Shown: in pieces, positions 53,993 through 62,785 of the stretch
Layout of the letters: the number at the start of each line of letters is the position of its first letter
Numbering within the stretch: the stretch's first letter is position 1
NCBI RefSeq assembly: GCF_020858115.1
Contig: NZ_JACYMM010000005.1
Coordinates: 124,001 to 188,000 of the forward strand
Source: Janthinobacterium sp. FW305-129
Lineage (GTDB): Bacteria > Pseudomonadota > Gammaproteobacteria > Burkholderiales > Burkholderiaceae_D
Length of the DNA: 64,000 bases
Direction of reading: 5' to 3'
Made by a program: the position numbers and the translations under genes
The notes under the pieces: generated by a model
The model's input: only the letters and a program-made list of their open reading frames with translations
The model's database searches: none
Told to the model about the DNA's origin: nothing

Positions 53993-56143
53993 ATGACCTT
54001 ACCCCGTCTTCGCCGTTCCCTCGGCTCCCTGCTGATCGCAGCGGCCTGCGCCTCGCTTTCCCATACCACCGCCGCCGCGCCTGCCGCCACCCCGCAAGCC
54101 GCCGCCAAACACGCCATCACGCATGAAGACGTGTGGCTGATGAAACGGGTGGGCGCACCCGTCGCCAGCCCGGACGGACGCTGGGCCGTGTTTTCCGTGG
54201 TCGACAGCGCCTACGATAGCAAGGAGCAATGGTCGGATCTGTGGATCAAGTCCCTGCTTGATGACAGCCCCGCGCGCCGCCTGACGTATTCCAAGGGCGG
54301 CGAAGGCGCCGTGGCCTGGTCGCCGGACAGCCGCCAGCTGGTGTTCGTTGCCAAGCGCGACGGCGATGAAGCGGGACAGATCTACCGCCTCGACGTGGCC
54401 GCCGGCGGCGAAGCGCAGCGCCTGACCTCGCTCACCCTGGGCGCGCGCATGCCGAAATGGAGTCCGGACGGCAAGCAATTGCTGTTCATCAGCGACATCT
54501 ATCCTGGCAACAAGACGGAAGCCGACGTCAAGCAAAGCGCAAAAGAGCGCAAGGAGCGCAAAGTCAGCGCCCGCTCGTATGAAACGACGGCACCGCGCTA
54601 CTTCGACAAATGGCTGACGGACAAGCAGGTGCGCCTGTTCATCGTCGACGCCGACGCCGCAGCACGAGGTGACAACACCGCGCGCGACATCCTGTCGGGC
54701 ACGCAACTGGTGGCGCTGCCGGGCTTTGGCGGCGGCCAGGGTGACGAAGGACAATCCTTGGACGCCGTCTGGACGCCGGACGGCAAGGCCGTCGTCTTCA
54801 ACGCGGCCACCAACCGCGATGCGGCGCAGCGCGAAGCCGTCTACTCGCAACTGTATCTGCTGCCCGTGGCCGGCGGCGAAGCGCAGCGCTTGACGCAGGA
54901 CAAACATAGCTACGGTTCCCTGAAATTTTCCGCCGACGGCAAGACCCTGTTTGCATTGAGCGACGCGCAAACGCCCGGTAAAGTGTATGACGTGAAACGC
55001 CTGGCCAGCTTCGCCTGGCCGATGAGCAACCCTGCGCCGGCCATCCTGACGGCCAAGCTGGACCGGTCGATTGCGCGCTTCGTGCTGCCCGAAGGCGGCA
55101 AGCGCGTCATCTTCAGCTATGAACACGCGGGCCTGGAAAAGCTGTATTCGATCGATGCCAAAGGCGGCGACGTGCGCGAAGAGCCATCCTTGCCGACAGG
55201 CACCATCAATTCGCTGAGCAGCGGCGGCAAGGCTTTGGTCGGCGTGTGGGAGTCAAGCATCAATCCGCCGGAAATCTATGCGTTCAACGGCAAGCAGCCG
55301 AAACGGCTGACGGCCTTCAACACGGACAAGGCCGATAAAATCGACTGGCAGGCACCCGAGCACTTCTGGTTCACCACGGCCGACGGCCGCCGCATCCACA
55401 ATATGCTCGTCAAGCCCGCCAACTTTGACCCTAACAAGAAATACCCGCTGTTTACCGTCATCCACGGCGGCGCGGCCAGCATGTGGCGCGACCAGTTCGT
55501 GCTGCGCTGGAACTATCACTTGCTGGCCAAGCCAGGCTACGTTGTCTTGCTGACCGATTACAAGGGTTCCACCGGCTATGGCGAGGAATTCTCGCGCTCG
55601 ATTCAGTTCGACCCGTTGAAGGGCCCGGGCGATGAAGTCAACCAGGGCGTCGATGAAGCCATCAAGAAATATCCGTTCATCGACAGCACGAAACTGGCTG
55701 CCGGCGGCGCCAGCTATGGCGGCCACCTGGCCAACTGGCTGCAGGCGACCACCACGCGCTACAAGGCCATCGTCTCGCACGCGGGCGAAATGGATTTGAT
55801 CATGCAGTGGGGCACCAGCGATGGCGGTTTCGGCCGTGAAACGAATGCAGGCGGCCCCGTCTGGTCGAACCTGCCCGTGTGGCGCGACCAAAGCCCGGTC
55901 ATGCAAGCGGGCAATCACGAAAAAGGCACGGGCTTTACCACCCCCATCCTGATCACGGTGGGCGAGCTCGACTACCGCGTGCCGGCCAACAATGCGCTGA
56001 TGAACTTTGCAGTACAACAGCGCCTGAACGTGCCGGCGAAATTGCTGGTCTTCCCGGACGAAAACCACTGGATTTTGAAGGGCGAGAACAGCCGCTTTTT
56101 CTATAGCGAAGTCGAAGGATGGCTGGCTAAGTATCTGAAATAA
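53993..56143 (+). CDS. Prolyl-oligopeptidase-family (S9) peptidase
   Basis: A 716-residue precursor. ATG 53993 (MTLPRLRRSLGSLL) gives a signal peptide. Residues 45-420 are beta-propeller blades (ASPDGRWAVFS, WSPDSRQLVFV, WSPDGKQLLFI). The C-terminal alpha/beta domain has GGASYGGHLANW with the catalytic Ser, the Asp in GELDYRVP and the His in ENHWI. S9C acylaminoacyl or dipeptidyl peptidases are the closest types. It likely acts on peptides in the periplasm. Confidence 0.93.
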   Translation: MTLPRLRRSLGSLLIAAACASLSHTTAAAPAATPQAAAKHAITHEDVWLMKRVGAPVASPDGRWAVFSVVDSAYDSKEQWSDLWIKSLLDDSPARRLTYSKGGEGAVAWSPDSRQLVFVAKRDGDEAGQIYRLDVAAGGEAQRLTSLTLGARMPKWSPDGKQLLFISDIYPGNKTEADVKQSAKERKERKVSARSYETTAPRYFDKWLTDKQVRLFIVDADAAARGDNTARDILSGTQLVALPGFGGGQGDEGQSLDAVWTPDGKAVVFNAATNRDAAQREAVYSQLYLLPVAGGEAQRLTQDKHSYGSLKFSADGKTLFALSDAQTPGKVYDVKRLASFAWPMSNPAPAILTAKLDRSIARFVLPEGGKRVIFSYEHAGLEKLYSIDAKGGDVREEPSLPTGTINSLSSGGKALVGVWESSINPPEIYAFNGKQPKRLTAFNTDKADKIDWQAPEHFWFTTADGRRIHNMLVKPANFDPNKKYPLFTVIHGGAASMWRDQFVLRWNYHLLAKPGYVVLLTDYKGSTGYGEEFSRSIQFDPLKGPGDEVNQGVDEAIKKYPFIDSTKLAAGGASYGGHLANWLQATTTRYKAIVSHAGEMDLIMQWGTSDGGFGRETNAGGPVWSNLPVWRDQSPVMQAGNHEKGTGFTTPILITVGELDYRVPANNALMNFAVQQRLNVPAKLLVFPDENHWILKGENSRFFYSEVEGWLAKYLK

Positions 56144-56166
56144 TCGTGTTGCGCACTTCTTGAAAG

Positions 56167-56199
56167 GCCAGGCCCCGCTCACGCGGGCCTGGCTTTTTT
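56167..56199 (+). terminator. Terminator of the S9 peptidase gene
   Basis: A 9-bp stem GCCAGGCCC / GGGCCTGGC followed by six T. It overlaps the 3' end of the converging MFS gene. Confidence 0.88.
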
Positions 56200-57491
56200 C
56201 ATGCGCTCTGGACGGCGGCCACAGCTGCCTTCTGCCGCTGGATTGCCAGCACCAGCAGCGCCGCCAGCAGGCAGGCGGCGCCGGCCGCGAACAGGGCCGG
56301 GTTGTAGGTCAGCATCAGGGTGCGGATGCGGCCCGCGCCATACGCGGCCACGGCGGCGCCCAGCTGGTGGCCCGCGAAGATCCAGCCGAACACCATGCCC
56401 GCCCGCTCCCGGCCGAACGTGGCGCCCACCAGTTTCACGGTCGGCGGCACGGTGGCGATCCAGTCCAGGCCGTAGAACATGGCGAACAGGGACAGGCCAT
56501 ACAGGGTGAATTCCGAATACGGCAGCCAGAACAGGGACAGGCCCCGCAAGCCGTAGTACCAGAACAGCAATTTGCGGTTGTCATAGCGGTCCGACAGCCA
56601 GCCGGACAAGATCGTGCCGAACAGGTCGAAGGCGCCCATCATGGCCAGCACGGATGCGGCCGGCACGGCGGACAGGCCCGAGTCGCCGCACAGCGAGATG
56701 AAATGCGTCTGGATCAAGCCGTTGGTGCTGAGGCCGCAGATGAAGAAGGTGCCGAAGAGTATCCAGAAGGTGCGATTCGCTGCAACACTGCGCAATATCA
56801 AAAAGGGCGTGGCAAACGTCATGCTTGCCGCCGGCGGCGCCACCAGCGGCGTGGACGGGTCGGCGCCGTACGGGCGCAAGGCCACGTCCTGCGGCCGGTT
56901 GCGCATGCACAGGAAGGCCAGCACGGCGACGATGGCGCAGGCGATAAACACGGGCAGGACGGCCGTGCGCCAGCCGAAATGCTCGATCAGCCAGGCGCCC
57001 ACGGGCAGGAACAGCAGCTGGCCCGTGGCCGAGCTGGCCGTCAGCACGCCCACCACCAGGCCCCGGTGCGTCTCGAACCAGCGGTTCGCCACCACGGCGC
57101 TCAAGACCAGCGCCGTCATGCCCGAGCCCAGCCCCAGCAGGATGCCCCACAGGGCGACCAGGTGCCAGAACTGCGTCATGCGCGTGGCCAGCAGCATGCC
57201 GGCCGCGATCAGGCCCAGCGCCACGCAGATGACATTGCGCAAGCCGAAGCGCTCCATCAGGATGGCGGCAAACGGCCCCATCAAGCCAAACAGCACGAAA
57301 CGCACGGCCAGCGCCGAGGAAATCTGCTCGGCATCCCAGCCAAATTCCCGGCTCAAGGGCTGCATCAGCGCGCCAGGCAAGCCCAGCGCAGCCGACGACG
57401 TCAAGGCCGTGAGGAAGGTGATGGCGACGATGACCCAGGCAAAGTGGATGCCGCGCCGCTCCAGCCAGCGCGAAAAGGGAAGAGAAAGCAT
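56199..57491 (-). CDS. MFS transporter
   Basis: A 430-residue permease with twelve predicted spans, starting at ATG 57491 (MLSLPFSRWLERRGIHF) after GAGGA. GWDAEQISSALAVRFVLFGLMGPFAA lies in the first half and the loop 8-9 motif GWLSDRYDNR in the second. The pattern resembles oxalate/formate- or monocarboxylate-type MFS proteins. Substrate unknown. An A+T-rich upstream region with an imperfect palindrome ATTACGATCATAAT (about 57555-57568) may hold its operator. Confidence 0.88.
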   Translation of the reverse strand: MLSLPFSRWLERRGIHFAWVIVAITFLTALTSSAALGLPGALMQPLSREFGWDAEQISSALAVRFVLFGLMGPFAAILMERFGLRNVICVALGLIAAGMLLATRMTQFWHLVALWGILLGLGSGMTALVLSAVVANRWFETHRGLVVGVLTASSATGQLLFLPVGAWLIEHFGWRTAVLPVFIACAIVAVLAFLCMRNRPQDVALRPYGADPSTPLVAPPAASMTFATPFLILRSVAANRTFWILFGTFFICGLSTNGLIQTHFISLCGDSGLSAVPAASVLAMMGAFDLFGTILSGWLSDRYDNRKLLFWYYGLRGLSLFWLPYSEFTLYGLSLFAMFYGLDWIATVPPTVKLVGATFGRERAGMVFGWIFAGHQLGAAVAAYGAGRIRTLMLTYNPALFAAGAACLLAALLVLAIQRQKAAVAAVQSA

Positions 57492-57577
57492 GCCGTCCTC
57501 ATGAAAAAGTGAATACCGGCCAGCACGAGCCGATGGGATTTTTTCCATGTTATATTATGATCGTAATTTATACAATC

Positions 57578-57615
57578 AAAAAAACTGGAGCGACACTGCT
57601 GCGTGCCACTCCAGT
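57578..57615 (-). terminator. Terminator of the BON-domain gene
   Basis: Arms ACTGGAG and CTCCAGT enclose a 18-nt loop; the minus-strand transcript ends in seven T. Confidence 0.8.
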
Positions 57616-57644
57616 CCTGGCTGCAAGACTTGTGAAGACGCCGC

Positions 57645-58376
57645 TTACTTGACCTTCAAGCCATTCTTCACGTCCTTCACGCCTTCCACGCCACGGGCCA
57701 GGTCGGCGGCTTTCTTTACTTGCTCCTGGGAAGGCACGAAACCGCTGAGCATGACGACGCCGTTGACCGTTTCCACGTGCACATCGAGCGCTTTCAAGTC
57801 GTTGTCCTTGACGAGGTCCGCCTTGATCTTGGTGGTGATGACGGAGTCGGACATGGCCGTCTTGGTGCTGCCGGCCGCATTGCGCGTCATGCAGGCGGCC
57901 TTGGCCGTCGCATCCATGGCGTCGCAGTTTTCCTTCGTCGTGGCGGGCGGATTCTGCGCCACGTTGGTGCCGGCCTTGGCGCCCGTGTTGGCGTCCGCCA
58001 GCGCGGCCGACTTCGCTGCCTTGGCATCGTTCATGCATGTGGTTTTGTCGGCCCCCGTGCGGTCGCCGCACTTGGCCTTGGCCAGGTCATACTCGGCATT
58101 GGCGACATCCTTGCGGGCCTTGCCCAGTTCGCGCGGCGTGTTGCGGTATTGCGCCACGGCGTCCGACTCGGCCTTGGCGCGCGCCACCTTGGCTTCTTCC
58201 ACGCAGACTTTTTTCGCGTTGCCGCTGTGGCTGTCGCAGGCGGCCTTGGCCTGCTTGTAGTCGGCCGTTGCCTTGTCCGTCAAACTCTTGTACGAGGCGT
58301 CCTGCGCATACGCGGGCGCGGCGGCAAGCAGGGCGCTGGCACTGGCGGCCAGCATGAGTGCGATCATTTTGTTCAT
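57645..58376 (-). CDS. Periplasmic BON-domain protein
   Basis: A 243-residue precursor with signal peptide MNKMIALMLAASASALLAAAPAYA; start ATG 58376 follows AGAGGA. The middle is Ala/Lys-rich with regularly spaced Cys and repeated helical DxAKAxC units. The C-terminal 70 residues form a BON domain (SDSVITTKIKADLVKDNDL, VHVETVNGVVMLSGFVPS), as in OsmY, which binds phospholipid. Probably an envelope-stress protein. Confidence 0.9.
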   Translation of the reverse strand: MNKMIALMLAASASALLAAAPAYAQDASYKSLTDKATADYKQAKAACDSHSGNAKKVCVEEAKVARAKAESDAVAQYRNTPRELGKARKDVANAEYDLAKAKCGDRTGADKTTCMNDAKAAKSAALADANTGAKAGTNVAQNPPATTKENCDAMDATAKAACMTRNAAGSTKTAMSDSVITTKIKADLVKDNDLKALDVHVETVNGVVMLSGFVPSQEQVKKAADLARGVEGVKDVKNGLKVK

Positions 58377-58474
58377 GATGGTTCCTCTCTGGTTAGTTGA
58401 TGCCCAGATTAGACCCCTGCCGCGCGCAAAGCTCCGTGCGACAGCACACGCTGACACGCCATTCACGCAAAAAC

Positions 58475-59176
58475 TCACTGTCCTTTGTCGCCGCTCAAGC
58501 CCTTCCGCCACAATACTTGCGCCTGTTCAAATGGTGAAGCAGAGTCATCAAATGCGCCTGCGCCATCGGCCAGCGCCAGCCATGCCTGCGTGGCGTGGGA
58601 ACTGCCTACACCGCCGCCCGCGGCCTCGCCAGCCGCGCGCACGCCGCGCATCCAGGCCAGCACCTGCTGGTACTGCCCGGGGTGGCGTGCATGCATCCAG
58701 GCCAGGGCGACCAGGTCCGCATAAGCCTCTTCGCGGCGCGTCTCGCGCAACTCCTGCGCCAGCGCTGTCAACTTGCCTTTCTGCATGCTGCGCGGCTCAA
58801 CGAAGCCGCGCGGCAAGGCGTGCCAGTCGCCCTGCGCATAGCGCTGGCAATGGCCGATTTCATGCGCCGTCATCGCTTCCATCATCAGGCCGTGGCGCGT
58901 GGGTGGCACGCCCTGCAAGACACTGTCCGCCTGCGCATTGCCGCGCAAGGACAGCACCAGCTTGCAGCGCCCCCCTTCGTAGCCCAGCGCCAGCGGCACG
59001 GCGCCGGGCGCATCCTGGGGCTGCACGATGATATCGACGGGCAAACCTTGCGCGCGCGCAAACGCGATGACGGGCTGGCCCGCCTGCAGCCAGCGGGTTT
59101 CCAGATCGGTCAGCCCGGGACCAGCCACGGCGGGCAAAACGATGAGCAAGCTCATCAGCAAGAGCGGTTTCAACAT
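58475..59176 (-). CDS. Putative secreted zinc metallopeptidase
   Basis: A 233-residue precursor; ATG 59176 (MLKPLLLMSLLIVLPAVAG) gives a signal peptide, while the longer reading would add a basic 40-residue extension. Residues about 105-109 carry HEIGH (MTAHEIGHCQRYAQG), an HExxH zinc motif; EEAYAD some 40 residues later may supply the third ligand. No named family recognised. Not obviously linked to its neighbours. Confidence 0.72.
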   Translation of the reverse strand: MLKPLLLMSLLIVLPAVAGPGLTDLETRWLQAGQPVIAFARAQGLPVDIIVQPQDAPGAVPLALGYEGGRCKLVLSLRGNAQADSVLQGVPPTRHGLMMEAMTAHEIGHCQRYAQGDWHALPRGFVEPRSMQKGKLTALAQELRETRREEAYADLVALAWMHARHPGQYQQVLAWMRGVRAAGEAAGGGVGSSHATQAWLALADGAGAFDDSASPFEQAQVLWRKGLSGDKGQ

Positions 59177-59272
59177 GGGATAGACGGGAAGAAAGGAGGT
59201 TTTACCACTGCAGAGTAAGCGGTGGACGTATTTCCACAAGGAAAAACTGGCAACTTTTCGCAAATAAAGACG

Positions 59273-59306
59273 AAAAAAAAAACCGGTGCGCAAGGCACCG
59301 GCTTTT
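59273..59306 (-). terminator. Terminator of the M49-like gene
   Basis: Stem CCGGTGC-gcaag-GCACCGG; the minus-strand transcript continues into ten T. Confidence 0.88.
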
Positions 59307-59331
59307 CAGACTGATAATAATCAAGGTCAGC

Positions 59332-61065
59332 TTATTGCTTCGTCATCTTATCCAGCGCGCGGGCCGTGACGAATTCCGGACGGATATCATTGGGCACGGC
59401 CTTCATCTTGTCGAGCGCCACCTGCACCTCTGGGCGGATGACCACGTATTTCGTCATCATCGCTTGCGCGCGCGCATAGTCGCCCGTCGCCTCGATGGTC
59501 AGAAATTCACGGTCCAGGTCGATCACTGCCTGCTTGATCTTCGCAAAATCGACGCCGAACCTGCCATCGCCCAGCGAGACGAAACCGCCCTTGTCGAGGA
59601 TGTAATTCATCTGGATGGCCATGCCGCGCGCGTGCGAATCCGTCAGGCCGAAATGCAGGGTGCGGAAACCGGAAGCGAGGAAGGTGTTGTACAGCTTGCG
59701 CTCGGCCGCCTCGCCCTGGCCCAGGGTGTCGTTCAGCTGGCCCTTGTCCATCATGTAGCGCAGCGCGAACAGGCCCGTGATGTCGGCCTTGGCTTCCTCG
59801 ATGGTGGAATACGCTTCCTTCAAGTCCTGGCGCGGCGTCGATGGCTTGCCGTCGACCACGGTGGCGTGCGGGCCCAGGCCGTGCATGATTTCATGCGCGA
59901 GGATGTGCGTAAAGAAGGAATTGAAATCGACGTCCTGCTGCGCTTCCGGCGTGAGCACCAACTTGGAGATCGGCGTCAGGGTGGCCTTGAACTTGGCTTC
60001 CTGCACGTTTTTCAGCATCACACGCTTGGAGCCGCGCGCACTGATGATGCGCTCGTCATTGGGCAAGTTGTAGGCGGCCGTCTGCACGGCCATGTTGCCG
60101 TCGCCGGCGCCGTACACCTGGTTGACCACCACCATGGGCGCCAGCGCGCCCACTTTCGGATTGCGGTACTTGGCGTCGAGCGGCAGGTTGTCTTCCAGCT
60201 CCTGCATGTGCCTGGCGAAGAAGTTGAGCTTCTGCGTCTCGGCCTGGTCGCGGATGTTCACGTAGGCCTCGAAGGCGGCCTTGTAGCCGAACAGCTCGTC
60301 GTTGTACGTTTCATACGGGCCGATGGTGATGTCGACGGGCGAATCGAGGTCCATCCAGGCGAAGTCGGACGGTAAATAATCGTTGTCGAGGAAAGCCTTG
60401 GCGCGCAGGGTCAAAAATTTCTTCAGCGATCCGTTATCCGTGGCGGCGGCCGCCTCGTCGAGCAGCCTGGCCAGCTGTTTCAGCTCCACCTTGTACTCGT
60501 CCGAATACTTGACGGTCTGGTACTTGCCATCCTTGCCCGCGCGGATGGTGGTAAAAAACCATTGCGCCTGCTGCTTGTCGTCCGCCGGCAAGCCGTTCAT
60601 CCACGTTTCCAGGCTGGCCTTGGTGGCGCCCTGCGGATAGAAATTGCCCGCTTCCGGCTTGTGCGCGGGAATGGCAATGCCGGCGTAGCTGGCCGGCATG
60701 AACGAGGCATGCGCGTCGAGCACCGACCATGGCCCCTTGTTGATCCAGAAATAATTCAGGCGGGCCTGGCCCAGGGCCGACTTGTCTTTCTTAAGTGCCG
60801 CCCACAGCGCTTCATTGCCGGACCAGCGCTGGCGCAGCTGCAGCACGTCGACCAGCTTGGCCGCTTCGACCAGCTTGGCGATGGCCTGGCGGTCGCCAGC
60901 GGACAGGTGGGTGACGTCGGCCGTCAGCGCGACGGGCGCGTAGCGGGCGCTCATGGCCGTCAGTTGCGCGGCGGTGGCCGGGGCGGCTGGCGCGGCCGCT
61001 GGCGTTGCTGCGCAGGCGTTGCCGACGGCGGCGGCCATCAGCAGGGGAATCAGGAGTTTTTTCAT
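59332..61065 (-). CDS. M49 (dipeptidyl-peptidase III)-like zinc hydrolase
   Basis: A 577-residue precursor with signal peptide MKKLLIPLLMAAAVGNACA. The zinc site reads HILAHEIMHGLGPH (about 380-393) followed by EEAKAD about 30 residues on. This parallels HELLGHG and EECRAD of dipeptidyl peptidase III, but with a compact HExxH. YNLPNDERI and GPYETYNDELFGYKAAFEAYV are further M49-like segments. It may hydrolyse peptides in the periplasm. It ends at a strong terminator. Confidence 0.82.
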   Translation of the reverse strand: MKKLLIPLLMAAAVGNACAATPAAAPAAPATAAQLTAMSARYAPVALTADVTHLSAGDRQAIAKLVEAAKLVDVLQLRQRWSGNEALWAALKKDKSALGQARLNYFWINKGPWSVLDAHASFMPASYAGIAIPAHKPEAGNFYPQGATKASLETWMNGLPADDKQQAQWFFTTIRAGKDGKYQTVKYSDEYKVELKQLARLLDEAAAATDNGSLKKFLTLRAKAFLDNDYLPSDFAWMDLDSPVDITIGPYETYNDELFGYKAAFEAYVNIRDQAETQKLNFFARHMQELEDNLPLDAKYRNPKVGALAPMVVVNQVYGAGDGNMAVQTAAYNLPNDERIISARGSKRVMLKNVQEAKFKATLTPISKLVLTPEAQQDVDFNSFFTHILAHEIMHGLGPHATVVDGKPSTPRQDLKEAYSTIEEAKADITGLFALRYMMDKGQLNDTLGQGEAAERKLYNTFLASGFRTLHFGLTDSHARGMAIQMNYILDKGGFVSLGDGRFGVDFAKIKQAVIDLDREFLTIEATGDYARAQAMMTKYVVIRPEVQVALDKMKAVPNDIRPEFVTARALDKMTKQ

Positions 61066-61146
61066 GGGGCCTCGGTTAAATTCTGGGGTCAGACCCCAAG
61101 TGAGGCAAATTGTAATCCACCAGCGCCCCCGCCTGTAGGGCAGGTT

Positions 61147-61746
61147 TTACCAAACCTTGTACACCTGCCCCGTCTGCGCCCCTTCCACGCTGCGGCTGTA
61201 CGCCAGGGCCACGCGGCTGGCGGCGGCCGGCTCGAAGCCATAGAAGAAGGGGCCGTACGACTCCAGCGATTCGGCCAGCACCGTCGGGCTGACGACATTG
61301 ATGCGCACGCCCCGCTGCAACTCGATGGCGGCGCCCCTTACAAAACCTTCCACGGCCGCGTTGGTCATGCTGGCGGCCGTGCCGAAGCGGATAGGCTGCT
61401 CGGCCACGATGCCGCTGGTGAGGGTAATCGAACCGCCGTCGTTCAGGTATTCCTGCGCCACCAGCGCCACGTTGACCTGGCCCATCAGCTTGCTTTCCAG
61501 GCCCACCTGGAATTGCTCTGGAGTAAATTCAGCCAGGGGACCGAAATGCATTTTACCGGCCGTCACGACAACGGCGTCGACCTTGCCGATGCGCTTGAAC
61601 AGGGCGCGCACTTGCGCGATGTCGCCCATGTCGGCCTGGTGCGTGCCGCTGCGGCTGCCCACTTCGATGATTTCATGGCGTTGCGCCAGTTGCGCGGCGA
61701 CGGCCGTGCCGATGGTGCCGCTGGCGCCGATGATGACGATTTTCAT
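61147..61746 (-). CDS. Short-chain dehydrogenase/reductase
   Basis: A 199-residue Rossmann protein: IIGASGTIGTAVAAQL is the nucleotide-binding glycine motif. It is short for an SDR, and the YxxxK motif is not clear: the expected Tyr position is occupied by AASMTNAAVEGFV. It may thus be a catalytically divergent SDR. It is divergent from a LysR gene 113 bp away, which probably controls it. Confidence 0.85.
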   Translation of the reverse strand: MKIVIIGASGTIGTAVAAQLAQRHEIIEVGSRSGTHQADMGDIAQVRALFKRIGKVDAVVVTAGKMHFGPLAEFTPEQFQVGLESKLMGQVNVALVAQEYLNDGGSITLTSGIVAEQPIRFGTAASMTNAAVEGFVRGAAIELQRGVRINVVSPTVLAESLESYGPFFYGFEPAAASRVALAYSRSVEGAQTGQVYKVW

Positions 61747-61858
61747 GCTGCTTCCTTGTGTGGGTTGAACGATGGAGCCAGTATGCGCCGCTTACGAAAA
61801 GGAATAAATACGCTAGAATTTACAAGATTACCAACCCACAGTTTGCAATCGGAATGCC

Positions 61859-62776
61859 ATGGATAAATTGCGCAGCATGGAGATTTTCGTCGCCGTCGTC
61901 GATGCGGGCAGTTTCACGGCCGCCGCCGAGGCGTTCCAGATTTCGCCCGTGATGGTGGGCAAGCACATCAAATACCTGGAGGAGCGGCTGGGCGCGCGGC
62001 TGCTGGCGCGCACCACGCGGCGGCAAAGCCTGACGGAAATCGGCCAGCAGTATGCGGAACAGTGCCGCCAGATCCTGGCCAGCATCCATGCGGCGGAACG
62101 GGGCGCCGAAGCGATGCGCGCGGCGCCGCGCGGCAAGCTGAAGATCACGGCGCCCGTGTCGTTTGGTAGCGAGTGCATCGCGCCGCTGATGGCCGACTAC
62201 CTCGATGCGTATCCGGAAGTGAGCCTGGAACTGAACCTCAACGACAGGACGGTGGATCTGGTGGAGGAAGGATTCGACGCGGCCATCCGCATCGGCAAGC
62301 TGGAAGATTCCGCCATGGTGGCGCGCGTGCTGCGGCCGTATGCGATGGTGATCTGCGCCGCGCCCGCCTATCTGGCCAGACACGGCACGCCGCGCACGCC
62401 GGCCGACCTGGCGCGCCACGAATGCCTGGACTTCATGCAGTGGACGCGCCACGTGCGCTGGCGCCTGGCCAGGAGCGGCGACGATGACGGCAGCCCCGTG
62501 CGCGAAAGCCGCTTCCGCTCGAACAATGGGCAGGCGCTGCGCGTGGCCGCCCTGCACGGCTTCGGCATCGTCATGCAGGCGGAAATCCTGATGGCTGGCG
62601 ATATCGCCGCCGGCAGGCTGGTGCCGCTGCTGGCCGACTACGTGCCGGCGCCGCGCCCCATGCACCTCGTGTACGCACGCGACCGCCAGCCCACGCCGAA
62701 GCTGACGACCTTCATCGATTTTCTGCTGGAACGCTACGGGCCGGCGGCGACACCGCCACCGGCCACGCTCACGTAA
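61859..62776 (+). CDS. LysR-family regulator
   Basis: A 305-residue LysR protein with helix-turn-helix at about 15-45 (GSFTAAAEAFQISPVMVGKHIKYLEERLG) and an effector domain ending FIDFLLERYG. The pattern is that of the CrgA/DsdC-like group common next to SDR genes. The divergent arrangement with the SDR gene suggests it regulates that gene from the 112-bp intergenic region. Confidence 0.92.
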   Translation: MDKLRSMEIFVAVVDAGSFTAAAEAFQISPVMVGKHIKYLEERLGARLLARTTRRQSLTEIGQQYAEQCRQILASIHAAERGAEAMRAAPRGKLKITAPVSFGSECIAPLMADYLDAYPEVSLELNLNDRTVDLVEEGFDAAIRIGKLEDSAMVARVLRPYAMVICAAPAYLARHGTPRTPADLARHECLDFMQWTRHVRWRLARSGDDDGSPVRESRFRSNNGQALRVAALHGFGIVMQAEILMAGDIAAGRLVPLLADYVPAPRPMHLVYARDRQPTPKLTTFIDFLLERYGPAATPPPATLT

Positions 62777-62785
62777 CCGTCGTAC

